A stretch of DNA of 64,000 nucleotides from Phocoena phocoena (Eukaryota > Chordata > Mammalia > Artiodactyla > Phocoenidae): NCBI RefSeq assembly GCF_963924675.1, contig NC_089226.1, forward strand, positions 53,027,124 to 53,091,123, read 5' to 3'. This document shows positions 55,325 to 64,000 of the stretch, in pieces. The notes beneath the pieces were generated by a model. The model was not told where the DNA came from. It saw nothing but the letters and a program-made list of their open reading frames with translations, and did no database searches. The position numbers and the translations under genes were made by a program. Numbering within the stretch: the stretch's first letter is position 1; the number at the start of each line of letters is the position of its first letter.

Positions 55325-55570
55325 GTACAGTAGAGAGGGCTGTGGGCCCTGGAGTCACACTGCTTAGGTCCAAAGCTTTGATCCACCAAGCCATGTGACG
55401 TTGAGCCCTTTCTTAACCTTTTCATCAGTAACCTAGTTTATTTAAAAAGGATAAAAATAGGGCATAACTGACAAGAATGTGTGAATTAAATGAGATTTGT
55501 CACATAAAGCCCTTAAAGCAGGGCCTGGCACATAGTCAGAGCACTGTTTATTTAAGTTGTTACTATATTT
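55325..55570 (+). mobile_element. MIR SINE
   Basis: A nearly complete sense MIR: GTGGGCCCTGGAGTCACACT, ATGTGACGTTGAGCCCTTTC, AGGGCCTGGCACATAGTCAG, then AGCACTGTTTATTTAAGTTG. Confidence 0.9.
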
Positions 55571-55799
55571 ATTCTTTTAGTGTTCATCTCAGATGGGCTC
55601 CAGGAAAAGGTGTGAGAATTAAATGAGGCAGTGTAGACAAAATTTCTAGTGTTCTGGGATGAGGTTGGCCCTCTCTAAAGGGCATTTTCTTTCTTTCCCG
55701 TCTGCACTCATCTCCACCACAGGGCCCTATTTTTGCCCAAAAAGTAAACAGTTCCTTTCTGCAGTCACGCCCACTTCTTTCAAAAGCACAGATCAAGGA
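55571..55799. other. Unassigned, small MIR trace
   Basis: GAGAATTAAATGAGGCAGTG resembles a MIR core. The rest is unrecognised. Confidence 0.35.
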
Positions 55800-56170
55800 T
55801 CACGAGTTTGAGAAAGTAGTCATTTCATCGGAGTTTGTCACTGTGAATTTTATTATTAAGTTGGCACTTTTATTTATAAAGTAGAACCTCTGTTTGGTTG
55901 TTGTTTTTCCCCTATTCTCAGTCTCTTTTCTGTGCAATTGCAGCTCTTAAAGGCTTAATTAGAGTGATAAAAATAATACCAATTTTGCCTTTTCCCCCTT
56001 TTTAATAACAAGTAAAAGTTGAAAGCCCGCTGTGAGTGAATGCTATTTGAAAGCTGCTACTAACCTGAAGTTTCATTTTTCGCTGCTTCGAGGCACATTT
56101 GAAAATTAGTGCTGACACGTGCAAATGAGTTTGTGATGAAGGGAAAAATATATAGATGTAGCACAAGGTG
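55800..56170. other. Repeat-free AT-rich stretch, possible conserved element
   Basis: No repeat or exon was recognised. It contains a homeodomain-like TTAATTAG (near 55956) and other AT-rich cores in low-redundancy sequence, the style of conserved non-coding DNA. This is inference only. Confidence 0.25.
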
Positions 56171-56500
56171 CTCTGAAGGCTATTGTGAGGGATAAGGTGA
56201 TATGTGTGGGAGTTTCTGCACGTCAAGAGGGTGAATAAAAATCCTGATTCTCTTATCAGTTTTTCTACTCGAGGGACTATAACATTTCTTAGGAGAGAAC
56301 CCCTAGCTGTTTGGAGTCTTCCTTGTTGCCCTCCTATAGCTCTCCGGCCAGTGCAGGCCTCCACATCTTTCACACAGTGGGTGTCTTCCTCGCTGGTAAT
56401 CTTTAGTGGAGTGGTAGCATGGAGCTGAAATTTTGCCAGTTTGGATAACGTCCTGAAGTAGGTCTGCAGAGTGTTTTCTTCCTTAAAATTAAAATAAAAA
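56171..56500. other. No gene or repeat recognised
   Basis: Overlapping frames of 123 codons (minus) and 74 codons (plus) have no recognised domain. Confidence 0.4.
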
Positions 56501-56504
56501 CTTA

Positions 56505-56795
56505 AAACATTTCAACAGAAACAGACTCACAGATGTAGAAAACAAAGTTGTGGTCCTCAAAGGGGAGAGGGAAGTGGGGGACAAGTTAGGGGTATGAGAT
56601 GAACAGATACAAACTACTCTGTATAATGTAGATAAGCAACAAGACTATGTTACATAGCACAGGGAATTATAGCCATTGTCTTGTAATAACTTATAATGGA
56701 GTATAATCTGCAAAAATACTGAAACACTATGCTGTATACTTGAAAATAATGTAACATTGCAAATAAACTATACTTCAATAAAAAAATGAAAACTT
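56505..56795 (+). mobile_element. L1 3' UTR fragment
   Basis: Sense L1: AACAGACTCACAGATGTAGA, TATGTTACATAGCACAGGGA, ATGCTGTATACTTGAAAATA, ACTATACTTCAATAAAAAAA. Confidence 0.9.
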
Positions 56796-57224
56796 TTCAA
56801 ACTTTTGCTTCAACCCTCTCGGGTGAAGGAGTATCACCAGCAATTGGAATCATCAGACATATGCATTTTTGGAGACACTCGAAAGAAGTGGAGTTGAGCC
56901 AAGAAGGGTGACAGAGATGGAGAGGAAACTGGAGACTGCCAGAGAGGTGAAAGGGAGGCATTGGGGGCTGTGAAATGTAGAAAAGAGAAGAATGGCAGAG
57001 GTCACTTCAAGCTGACATTGAAGGAATGTGTTAGTGAAGGCCTCAGGCCTTTCTGTCTGGCAGCTCCTGGGCCCCCTCCCAAATCCAGGCACCTCTCCAG
57101 CCTCCCTGTTCGTGTGTCTGCAGCAGGGATTCCATCTGCCATCATCCTCTCCCATGGCTGCCCCCATCCTCCCCCCACCTCTCTACTCTCCCAAGCCCTA
57201 ATGCCCCGTACAGTACAACAGTGC
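56796..57224. other. No gene or repeat recognised
   Basis: Unassigned. A 104-codon minus frame and a 90-codon plus frame overlap here and share no known motif. Confidence 0.4.
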
Positions 57225-57530
57225 GGTAGTTAAGAGCAACAGCGTCCATGTCTCATGGTTCAAGGCTACGCTCCACCACTTACTGCAGAGGGACCTGGGA
57301 CAGTCCCTCCATTTACCCATTTATTTAGTCATACGTTCATTCGATTAACAACTGTTTATGTGATCTTGCTCTGTGCAAGTCACTTACTGTCTCTTAATCT
57401 CATGTTCATCTAGGGGTAATGATAGTCCCAACCTCACCTGTTGATATAAGGGCTAGAACTAAACCGTGGGAAGAGCTAAGCCTCGTGATTGGCACCTGAG
57501 AGGTGCTCCTGAAATGGCAGCTAATATTTA
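57225..57530 (+). mobile_element. MIR SINE with an internal insertion
   Basis: The sense MIR head (GTAGTTAAGAGCAACAGCGT, GCTCCACCACTTACTGCAGA) is followed by about 70 foreign bases (57310-57380). The MIR then resumes (GTGCAAGTCACTTACTGTCT, GATTGGCACCTGAGAGGTGC). Confidence 0.75.
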
Positions 57531-57582
57531 TGTTATTATTGTCATCACTATTATTTTTTCTGTTTCCGAAGAGGAGCATATA

Positions 57583-57829
57583 GGTCCCATGTGTTTTTGT
57601 TGTTGTTGTTGTTTTTTGTTTTTTTGCGGTATGCGGGCCTCTCACTGTTGTGACCTCTCCCGTTGCGGAGCACAGGCTCCGGACGCGCAGGCTCAGCGGC
57701 CATGGCTCACGGGCCCAGCCGCCCCGCGGCACGTGGGATCTTCCCGGACCAGGGCACGAACCCGTGTCCCCTGCCTCGGCAGGCGGACTCCCAACCACTG
57801 CGCCACCAGGGAAGCCCGGTCCCATGTGT
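57583..57829 (-). mobile_element. CHR SINE with 12-bp TSD, CpG-rich
   Basis: Minus-strand short CHR SINE (57595-57817). The TSD GGTCCCATGTGT is exact at 57583-57594 and 57818-57829. The tail has become (TTG)n. CpG sites such as GGACGCGCAGGC and CCCCGCGGCACGTG are largely intact, suggesting one of the youngest insertions of the window. Confidence 0.97.
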
Positions 57830-58475
57830 CTTATAGGTTTTAGACATGATCCTTCCTAGGAATGGATGAGATGTGATAAAGCAAGTGAATTACTCAGCCA
57901 GATGAGCTATAATGTAAAGGAGGGAAAAAAGATTTGGTGGAAAGGCAAGGAAATTGAGGGGGCAGGGAGGCAGAGGCAGGCACCCCAGGCAGCTAAGGAC
58001 ACGCTAAAGGTGGAGCTCTTCATCTCATGGTGCGCCAAGTTTTTGCTTTGTTGTGTTCATTTTTGGCATGGGGGGCATTTTTACCATTTGTGTAAGAGTT
58101 ACAGAACAGATAGGCCTGTGGATTTCGTTTTGGAGTTACTGACTCTGATCTCATATCCTCTTAGTGGTCTGGTGATCTTTCGCGCAGTGGCCCTTTCCCT
58201 ATCTGAAGCACTGTGATGTGACATCAGATGTCAGGGTATTCCACCCACCTAACCCCACACCAATCTCTTTCTATTGTCACATGTGTCTTTCCATGACACC
58301 CTGGTCCCTCACATCACGGGTCTGCCCTATTTTACAGTAACTTGTACACTTTTCATAGTTCCTCCCCACTCTGAAGCCAAAAGTTTGAGAGCAGTCTTCA
58401 ACCTGTTCATCTCTTCATTATTGCCCAAAGTTTCTGTGGTTGCTGTGTTAACTGCAGAGAATCAAATAGCCTAGG
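57830..58475. other. No gene or repeat recognised
   Basis: Unassigned. The 116-codon frame at 57866-58216 has no recognised domain. Confidence 0.4.
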
Positions 58476-58562
58476 ATCGGATAGGATAATGCAGAAAAAA
58501 TAAAACAGGAAGGACAGGATAGGATAAGATAGAGTAGGGTGGGGTAGAATGGAACAGAATAA
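58476..58562. repeat. Degenerate GGATA/GGGTA pentamer tract
   Basis: Imperfect units around AGGATAGGATAAGATAGAGT and GGGTGGGGTAGAATGGAACA on a purine-rich plus strand. Confidence 0.7.
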
Positions 58563-58789
58563 AATCAGAACTGACAGATATCTATAAAGTAGAGCATGAT
58601 GGTATTGCAAACTAAAGTTTGCATTAAAAAGCTTTGCAAAAGTTTTAAGTGGATTACTTATTGGATCTGAAGTGGTGAAAATTCTAACTGAAAAATAACT
58701 ATATTGAAAACAGGAGTTTTGGTTGGTTGGTTCTGTTGTGTTTTTGTTTTTTGCATCCATAGGTCTGAGGTGGCGGCGGGATTTTTTAA

Positions 58790-59100
58790 AGCATTTGTGT
58801 GAGCCTATGTAAACACCTAGACAGTATCCAAACAGCCAAAGAGAATATGGATTTTGTAATGGACAAGCTGCTAACCAGTATTGCCCTTTAGCCGTGCTTT
58901 CATTTTATTAGAACATAATAAGCTCAACTAAAACTCTTTTAACATGTCTGCATTACTTAACAGCCTGGGAATAATTCTAATTATTACTGAGTTTATCATT
59001 GTGACTATGGTGCACTCTTTCTCTGAATTCCTGGAGACTATTTAAGTTGCAAATGATGCTAGCTTTATGAATAATTGTTGGGATGGAAGATTCATAATTA
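58790..59100. other. Repeat-free AT-rich stretch, possible conserved element
   Basis: There is no repeat or exon. A forkhead-like TGTAAACA near 58808 and homeodomain-like TAATTA cores near 58980 and 59097 are visible. Conservation cannot be judged from one sequence. Confidence 0.25.
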
Positions 59101-59117
59101 ATTTGACCCCTCCCTCC

Positions 59118-59119
<2 letters not shown>

Positions 59120-59163
<44 letters not shown>
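59120..59163. repeat. (AC)22 microsatellite
   Basis: About 22 uninterrupted AC dinucleotides. Confidence 0.97.
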
Positions 59164-59164
<1 letters not shown>

Positions 59165-60088
59165 CATAAAACAAAATAATTTCTTAAAAAGGCAAAATGA
59201 TTTACATGGACATGGAATGAATACTGTAATACTTAGCAAAATCAGTATTGGCAACTGTGCAAAGCATGCTGGGTGAGCACAGAATTTGGCCTCACAGAGG
59301 CAGCTGCGCAGATGAATGCTCAGTGCCCACTGAAGGATGTCATTGAGAAAACTGTCTATATACAAGAAAGATTAATCACAAAAAGGGGACAGAGGCAGGA
59401 AGAGGAGGGGGAGGCCACAGGTTGAACAGCAGTCTGTAAGTGAGGCCGGGAGGATAACAGCAGATCTTAAGCAGATCTCCAGACAGTAAGTAAGATGCCT
59501 GTTTCTACGCAGCACAGGATCTAGCAGGTTCCAGCTCTGGGAGTGGGAGGTACAAGAAACAAGTAAGTTGGGTCTCAGGGTAGAGGCAGTTCTAGGAGAA
59601 ACAGGAAGTGTTAGAGAGGAGAGGGAAAGTCCTGTGCTACCTGACCCATAACCCAGGTAGTAGTCAAGCCTGAGATCTGATGGGCTCAAGGTTCTGGCTC
59701 ATGAACTCTATGCAGGGTGGAACTTGCTCGCATTTAGGTGTATCAGAATGGGGAGACGTGAGAGAGGGCCTTGTAGAAGGCAACAGCTGGTATGAACTTG
59801 AAACCCTTATGTCTAGTCATTCAGCAATTCCCAGATCTAGTTGATCAGAATGACCACACTTAGTCCCTTGGTCTTTAAAATGTTCCTCTCAGATGATGCT
59901 ACTGATCAGCCAGGTTTGCAGTCCCTGCCCAAGGGGAAAACCCATCCTTGTTACCTAACATCTGGTGGGTAGCGGGGCCAACAAGCTTGTTTCCACATCT
60001 GCCAGTGAATCCTACAGTTATTTTACTTTTAGGAAATATTACAAGAGGGAAATAATCTGAGCGGCATAAAGTTTCGTCGAGCAGCATT
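59164..60088. other. No gene or repeat recognised
   Basis: Unassigned unique-looking DNA; frames are short. Confidence 0.4.
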
Positions 60089-60222
60089 CTTTTTTTTTAT
60101 TGAGGTATAGTTAATTTACAGTGTGTTAATTTCAGGTTATTACAAGATATTAGAGTTTCCTGTGCTATACAGTAGCTCCTTGTTGTTTACCTGTTTTATA
60201 TATTTTATAGTAGTGTGTCTGA
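60089..60222 (-). mobile_element. L1 3' end fragment
   Basis: A T run, then TATTGAGGTATAGTTAATTT, TGTGCTATACAGTAGCTCCT and ATATTTTATAGTAGTGTGTC. It is a short antisense L1 3' UTR, with no certain TSD. Confidence 0.85.
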
Positions 60223-60231
60223 GTATCGTTC

Positions 60232-60335
60232 CTAAATGCATCAAAGGTACATAGAATCAGAATTCCTGGAGATGGGGCTCAGGAATTTGAATGCTGAAAC
60301 TGCCCATGTGATTCCTACTGAAAATCATGGTCCAG
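60232..60335 (+). mobile_element. MER5-like remnant
   Basis: ATAGAATCAGAATTCCTGGA, GATGGGGCTCAGGAATTTGA and ATTCCTACTGAAAATCATGG match the 3' half of MER5. It follows the L1 fragment closely. Confidence 0.65.
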
Positions 60336-60699
60336 AGTACGAACTTTTTGGACATGGGGCAGGAACTTCCCTATAGCGCCTAGCACATGTAGATGCAAAT
60401 ATCAATTTAATTGATTTTATGTATTGTATTTTACCTTGTTTATAGTGATTCATTATTTATATTTGAAAGCTTACATAAAAGAGTTCAGAGAGAGAAAGAG
60501 AGAGAGAGCTGGGACCTAACATGCACATGGTGTCTACAATATGCCTGAGACTGAACTGGGTGATTTGTATACATTCTTACCACTAAACTTTCATCAACAT
60601 GTCCAAGACAATGCCTGGCATGTAGAGGACCTCACTGATGTCTGGGTGATAAGCTTCCCTAGAGAGTAAAAACCATATAATTAGCCATAGCCTTTCCTC
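60336..60699. other. Unassigned, with a GA tract
   Basis: A (GA)n run lies at 60486-60509. An L2-like tail trace (ACAATGCCTGGCATGTAGAG) lies near 60610. There is nothing else. Confidence 0.45.
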
Positions 60700-61000
60700 T
60701 AGTATGGTTATTTTTAATTCAATAAATAATCAATAACTAATAAGCACTTACTGTTATTTCTAGGCATCACACTAGATGCTGGGGATAAGACGTGCATCGT
60801 GTAATTGTGAGCTTCAGTCCACTAGGGAGACAGACATAAATCAATCGTTGCACAGTTAATCAACTAAAATTATGACAATGCTACAAAGAGAACGCACACT
60901 GTGCTTTGAGAACACAGGCTAGGTGTACTGACCTAGTCCAGAGATGGTCAGGAAAGGTTTCCATCAGGAAATGACATTAAACAAATGCCATTGTTTATTA
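60700..61000 (-). mobile_element. L2 3' fragment
   Basis: ACTAATAAGCACTTACTGTT, AGATGCTGGGGATAAGACGT, GTCCACTAGGGAGACAGACA and AGATGGTCAGGAAAGGTTTC are in clear antisense L2 order. Confidence 0.85.
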
Positions 61001-61409
61001 TAATTAGGAAAAGAAAAGCCATGTTCTGAGAGCATTTAAGAGAAGATACTGAAAAGAATGTTCATTTTCATTTGATTTCAGCGTTTTCCCACCTAGAAAG
61101 GGGCCAAACAGTGATTCTTTTAACATACTTCCTGTATTGAAGAGGTTACTTTTACAGTAATGTTTTCCTGGTCTATTCGCCCACAACTCCCGGGTACTCC
61201 CATGACTGTAATAGAGGAGACTTCCATCTTGCTCACTTGCCTCCCCAGCTTCTCTGGGGTCTCATCCCAACCCACCTTCACATTCCCAACAGCATCTGCT
61301 GTTTTAGCCCCTTCTCTATTTCCTTTATGTCCTTCCCTCTGTGAGGTCATTCTAACTCCATGTCTCAGTTTCTCAGATTCCCATTTCTGTTCAGAAGAAG
61401 TTTAATTCC
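61001..61409. other. No gene or repeat recognised
   Basis: Unassigned. The pyrimidine-rich part 61200-61340 might be decayed L2, but I cannot support it. Confidence 0.35.
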
Positions 61410-61560
61410 ATCCCATTCAGTGCAGCTAATATTTGTGAAGCCCTCCGGTATGCCAGGTTAGGTATACTAAGATAAAAGCGTAGTTAAACTCAAAGATTTC
61501 CTAGTTTAAGAGAGGAGAGATAGATATAAACCAATAAATTACAGCACATATGGAAGGTCT
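61410..61560 (-). mobile_element. L2 3' fragment
   Basis: GCTAATATTTGTGAAGCCCT, CTCCGGTATGCCAGGTTAGG and TTAAGAGAGGAGAGATAGAT are a diverged antisense L2. Confidence 0.65.
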
Positions 61561-61614
61561 AAATATAAGCAATGACTGTGATGGTGATAATTTTGATGAT
61601 AGCCAAAAGGCACT

Positions 61615-61830
61615 TCCTACTTACTCAACAACAGATATTTATTGAGCATCTACTATGGGAATGATTAAAATTGTTGGATAAAACAAAAAAGCTTTATACT
61701 CTTGTGGAGTTTATAAGGGGAGTGAAAGACAATAAAACAAACAAGCAAATTCATAATTTTAAACTATGGTAAGACGAATGTACAAAAGCAGTAAGGAGCA
61801 GTGGCTGAGAGTAAAGGGGAAGGGATACCT
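61615..61830 (-). mobile_element. Second L2 3' fragment
   Basis: ACAGATATTTATTGAGCATC, TACTCTTGTGGAGTTTATAA and AAGACAATAAAACAAACAAG restart the antisense L2 3' order, so this is a separate insertion. Confidence 0.75.
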
Positions 61831-61849
61831 ACTCAGGTAGGGCAGTTTC

Positions 61850-62060
61850 TCTTTGGAATTACACATCCTAGGTAAAAATTGTATATCTGCAACTTCCTAG
61901 CTCTGTAATCTTAAGCAAATTACTTAGAGTCAGTTTCCTCAAAATGGCTATAATAATAATATGTGGGTTTAGTGTAAGAATCAAATGACATAATGATTAT
62001 AAAATTCTAGAGAATTTCTGGCTAGTAGACACTCAATAAAGCTTGTCGTTGTGATTTTTT
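61850..62060 (+). mobile_element. MIR SINE
   Basis: Sense MIR: CAACTTCCTAGCTCTGTAAT, CTTAAGCAAATTACTTAGAG, TCAGTTTCCTCAAAATGGCT, GTAGACACTCAATAAAGCTT. Confidence 0.85.
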
Positions 62061-62324
62061 ATATTATTACATCATCTGTTAATCTTTCTGAGCTTCCAAT
62101 GTCTCTTCCCTAACGTGAATTAACGACAAACTCAGAGGGCTGTGAATATGCTATGCAGGATATCAGCTGTTACATCTGTTAATATGATTATGAAGGTATT
62201 CATATGGCTATCATTATAATTGTTGATGTTGTTTAAACTCAAAGTTGTCTTACCCGTAGCAAGTAAACTGTGAATGACATATATTATAAATGTATATTTC
62301 TTCTTTAGGAATAAATTCACCTAA
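62061..62324. other. No gene or repeat recognised
   Basis: AT-rich unassigned sequence. Confidence 0.4.
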
Positions 62325-62430
62325 GGCTGTGGTATCCAGTACAGTGGCTGCTAGCCACATGCATCAGATAGCATAAACAAGGCAGATATAGAATATCTCC
62401 ATCATCACAGAAAGTCCTATTGGACAGAAA
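62325..62430. mobile_element. Possible old DNA-transposon remnant
   Basis: GTATCCAGTACAGTGGCTGC, TAGCCACATGCATCAGATAG and CCTATTGGACAG resemble a common mammalian MITE with related ends. The family is not named with confidence. Confidence 0.4.
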
Positions 62431-62549
62431 GAATATAGGAATTCCAGACATCAAAGAAATACGTTGAAAAGAAGAATTCTATACACCAGATATCAGGGGT
62501 CAGATAGGCCATTGAGGGCCAGGTAGATCATTCCTCTGGAATATGTAAT

Positions 62550-62880
62550 ATTAACAACCCCTCACATTTGAGCAGCATCTACAGGCTTCAAATCACTTTC
62601 ACAGCCATTACTTCATTTAGCCTTACAGCTACCCCTAAAGCAGGCGGGAAGGACAATGTTGCCTCCGCTTTACACCGGGGGGAAATAACGAACAGGAGTA
62701 GTAGTAGCGGCTGCTGACACGCAAGTTCACCTATGGTTGTATATTGAATAGAGCTAAGTGCTTTAGTGTTTTTAATGAAAGCATGGAGCTCAGAGAGGTG
62801 AGGTGACTTACCTGTGGACATTCAGTAAATCGGGGATGTGTTTTCCAAGTCTAGACCGGTGCTTTCCACCACCCCTCTCT
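62550..62880 (-). mobile_element. MIR SINE, interrupted
   Basis: The antisense MIR 3' half (AACCCCTCACATTTGAGCAG, ATTACTTCATTTAGCCTTAC) is followed by foreign sequence. A further MIR-like part follows (AGCTCAGAGAGGTGAGGTGA, TTCAGTAAATCGGGGATGTG). Confidence 0.65.
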
Positions 62881-63399
62881 ATTTCTTCTTGCGCAGGTTG
62901 AGTTCCAGTTCTCTATGATTGCAGAGACAAAGTTCTCCCAGTCCCTAAGTTGTCAGTGCAGGATGTGCGGGGCATGTCTAATTGATCATCCTTTCTGTGC
63001 AACTTACAAATGGCTGACGCTCTCTGCTGCTGAAACAATGCAACGCGTGAAGATGAACTTTAATTCACGGTTCAGCCTCTGTGTTCTTACCAACAGCTGC
63101 AGGAACAGCTGTTCCCCTCTTGGTGCTACCCTCTCCCCCTTTTCCCCAGCTAATTGCTTCCAACTAGTGGAGTAGAGATGATATTGTGGGCCGGGTCCTC
63201 TTCAACGGCCTCTCTCCACCTGTTATTATTCCAGGCCCTTCTTGTTCAAGGATTCAGGATGGTTCTGTTTGGATGATTAATTCTAGAATCTAACTGTTGC
63301 CTATTTCAAAACCCCATCCAACACACAAGTCACTGTTTTGTATATAACTCAAAGCCCTAGTAAGCAGATAGAAGCCTTAAAAATAGTAGCAAATAATCA
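62881..63399. other. No gene or repeat recognised
   Basis: Unassigned. The 86-codon frame at 62915-63175 is cysteine-rich but has no recognised domain or splice context. Confidence 0.4.
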
Positions 63400-63500
63400 A
63401 ACTATGTTTATTGAAGGCCTATTATGTGCCCAGTTCTATACTGGGCACCAGGTTGACCCTGAATTTTCAGGCTCTGTGGGAGGCTTAGCCCCCATGGAGG
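63400..63500 (-). mobile_element. L2 3' fragment
   Basis: GTTTATTGAAGGCCTATTAT and GTGCCCAGTTCTATACTGGG are the antisense L2 terminus. Confidence 0.65.
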
Positions 63501-64000
63501 ACCACATATCCTATGGCTAAACACTTGTAGGTTGTAAAAATCAAGTTGTTAAATATGTTCTGTCCTCCACCTGTAACAAATCTAACTTCATAAAAACCCA
63601 GATGGCCAGGTTCCACCTTAGAATCCTTGGGCTTCTCAGAGTTCCATGCTGGACTATGGCTGTGTAGACCCGGCGCCCAGCATACACAGTCTCTTATCCA
63701 TGCTGCAAGGGGACCCAGTTCACAAGCACATGGACACCTCCACCCACGTGTCCAAGCTCGTCCACATTTCACAGGAAGAGACTCCCACGACCACTCTTTC
63801 AGCCTAGGGAGTATCCAGCAGGGGCTCATCTTCCACTCTCGAACGGATGGATATGGGGGTCACGTGAGCAGGGAAATGTGGATCTATGTAATGCCCAGCA
63901 GGACATCAGGTATATAGCAAGACAGCAATCAATAATAGCTATTATTCCTACTATCATGCATGGAATGAACTACGTAAAGTTCATTTAAAGAACTACATAA
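63501..64000. other. No gene or repeat recognised
   Basis: Unassigned sequence to the window end. Two overlapping frames of 114 and 96 codons on opposite strands have no recognised domain. Confidence 0.4.

Noticed and set aside
57406..57859. Frames of 69-139 codons around 57.6 kb
   Set aside because: These are translations of a CpG-rich CHR SINE in several frames; the same peptides recur at 11.8, 21.1, 23.5 and 31.3 kb.
1..64000. A previously undescribed multi-gene system
   Set aside because: No host gene cluster, operon-like layout or unexplained coding block is visible; the window is explained by layered transposable elements and unassigned mammalian DNA.

Overview
The window looks like non-coding nuclear DNA from a cetacean (dolphin or whale), or a very close relative. 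The best evidence is five SINE copies whose tRNA-like head reads GGGCTTCCCTGGTGGCGCAG and which end at GTACCGC plus poly(A). This is the CHR-type tRNA-Glu SINE that is abundant and young in cetaceans. A longer, older CHR-1-type SINE and L1 elements of the cetartiodactyl type are also present, and I saw no BovB, which would be expected in a ruminant. I found no host protein-coding exon, tRNA, rRNA or CRISPR array. All convincing protein similarity comes from broken L1 reverse-transcriptase genes; the other reading frames are short and read through SINEs, L2s or low-complexity DNA.

Layout. 1-5 kb: two MER5-like DNA transposon remnants, then a very old AT-rich L1 on the minus strand. 5-14 kb: L2 and MIR remnants; one L2 is split by a young L1 with a target-site duplication (TSD), another by a short SINE. 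14-20 kb: a perfect 15-bp hairpin palindrome, microsatellites, MIRs and sequence I do not recognise. 20-32 kb: a MaLR-type LTR, four minus-strand CHR SINEs (three short, one long), several L2s and an L1 3' end. 32.7-37.8 kb: the largest element, a 5.1-kb minus-strand L1 with ORF1 and ORF2 both recognisable and both broken. 38-49 kb: MIR, L2, MER5, a minus-strand MaLR LTR and L1 3' ends. 49.3-51.2 kb: two adjacent L1 insertions, each with a 5' inversion (twin-priming structure) and TSDs. 52.5-54.6 kb: an old L1. 55-64 kb: L2/MIR, a SINE, microsatellites and two repeat-poor AT-rich stretches that could be conserved regulatory DNA.

The elements act as layers in time. L2 and MIR form the oldest layer; MER5 and MaLR come next; old L1s follow; the young L1s and CHR SINEs are last and often sit inside the older layers. 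L1 machinery would have mobilised the SINEs, as shown by poly(A) tails, T-rich insertion sites and TSDs.

I did not find a credible new multi-gene system. The observations most worth checking are the paired twin-primed L1s, a SINE carrying an apparent 46-nt 3' transduction with its own AATAAA signal, a shortened SINE form, the perfect palindrome, and a 66-bp local duplication. Family names were assigned by eye; ends of old repeats are approximate.
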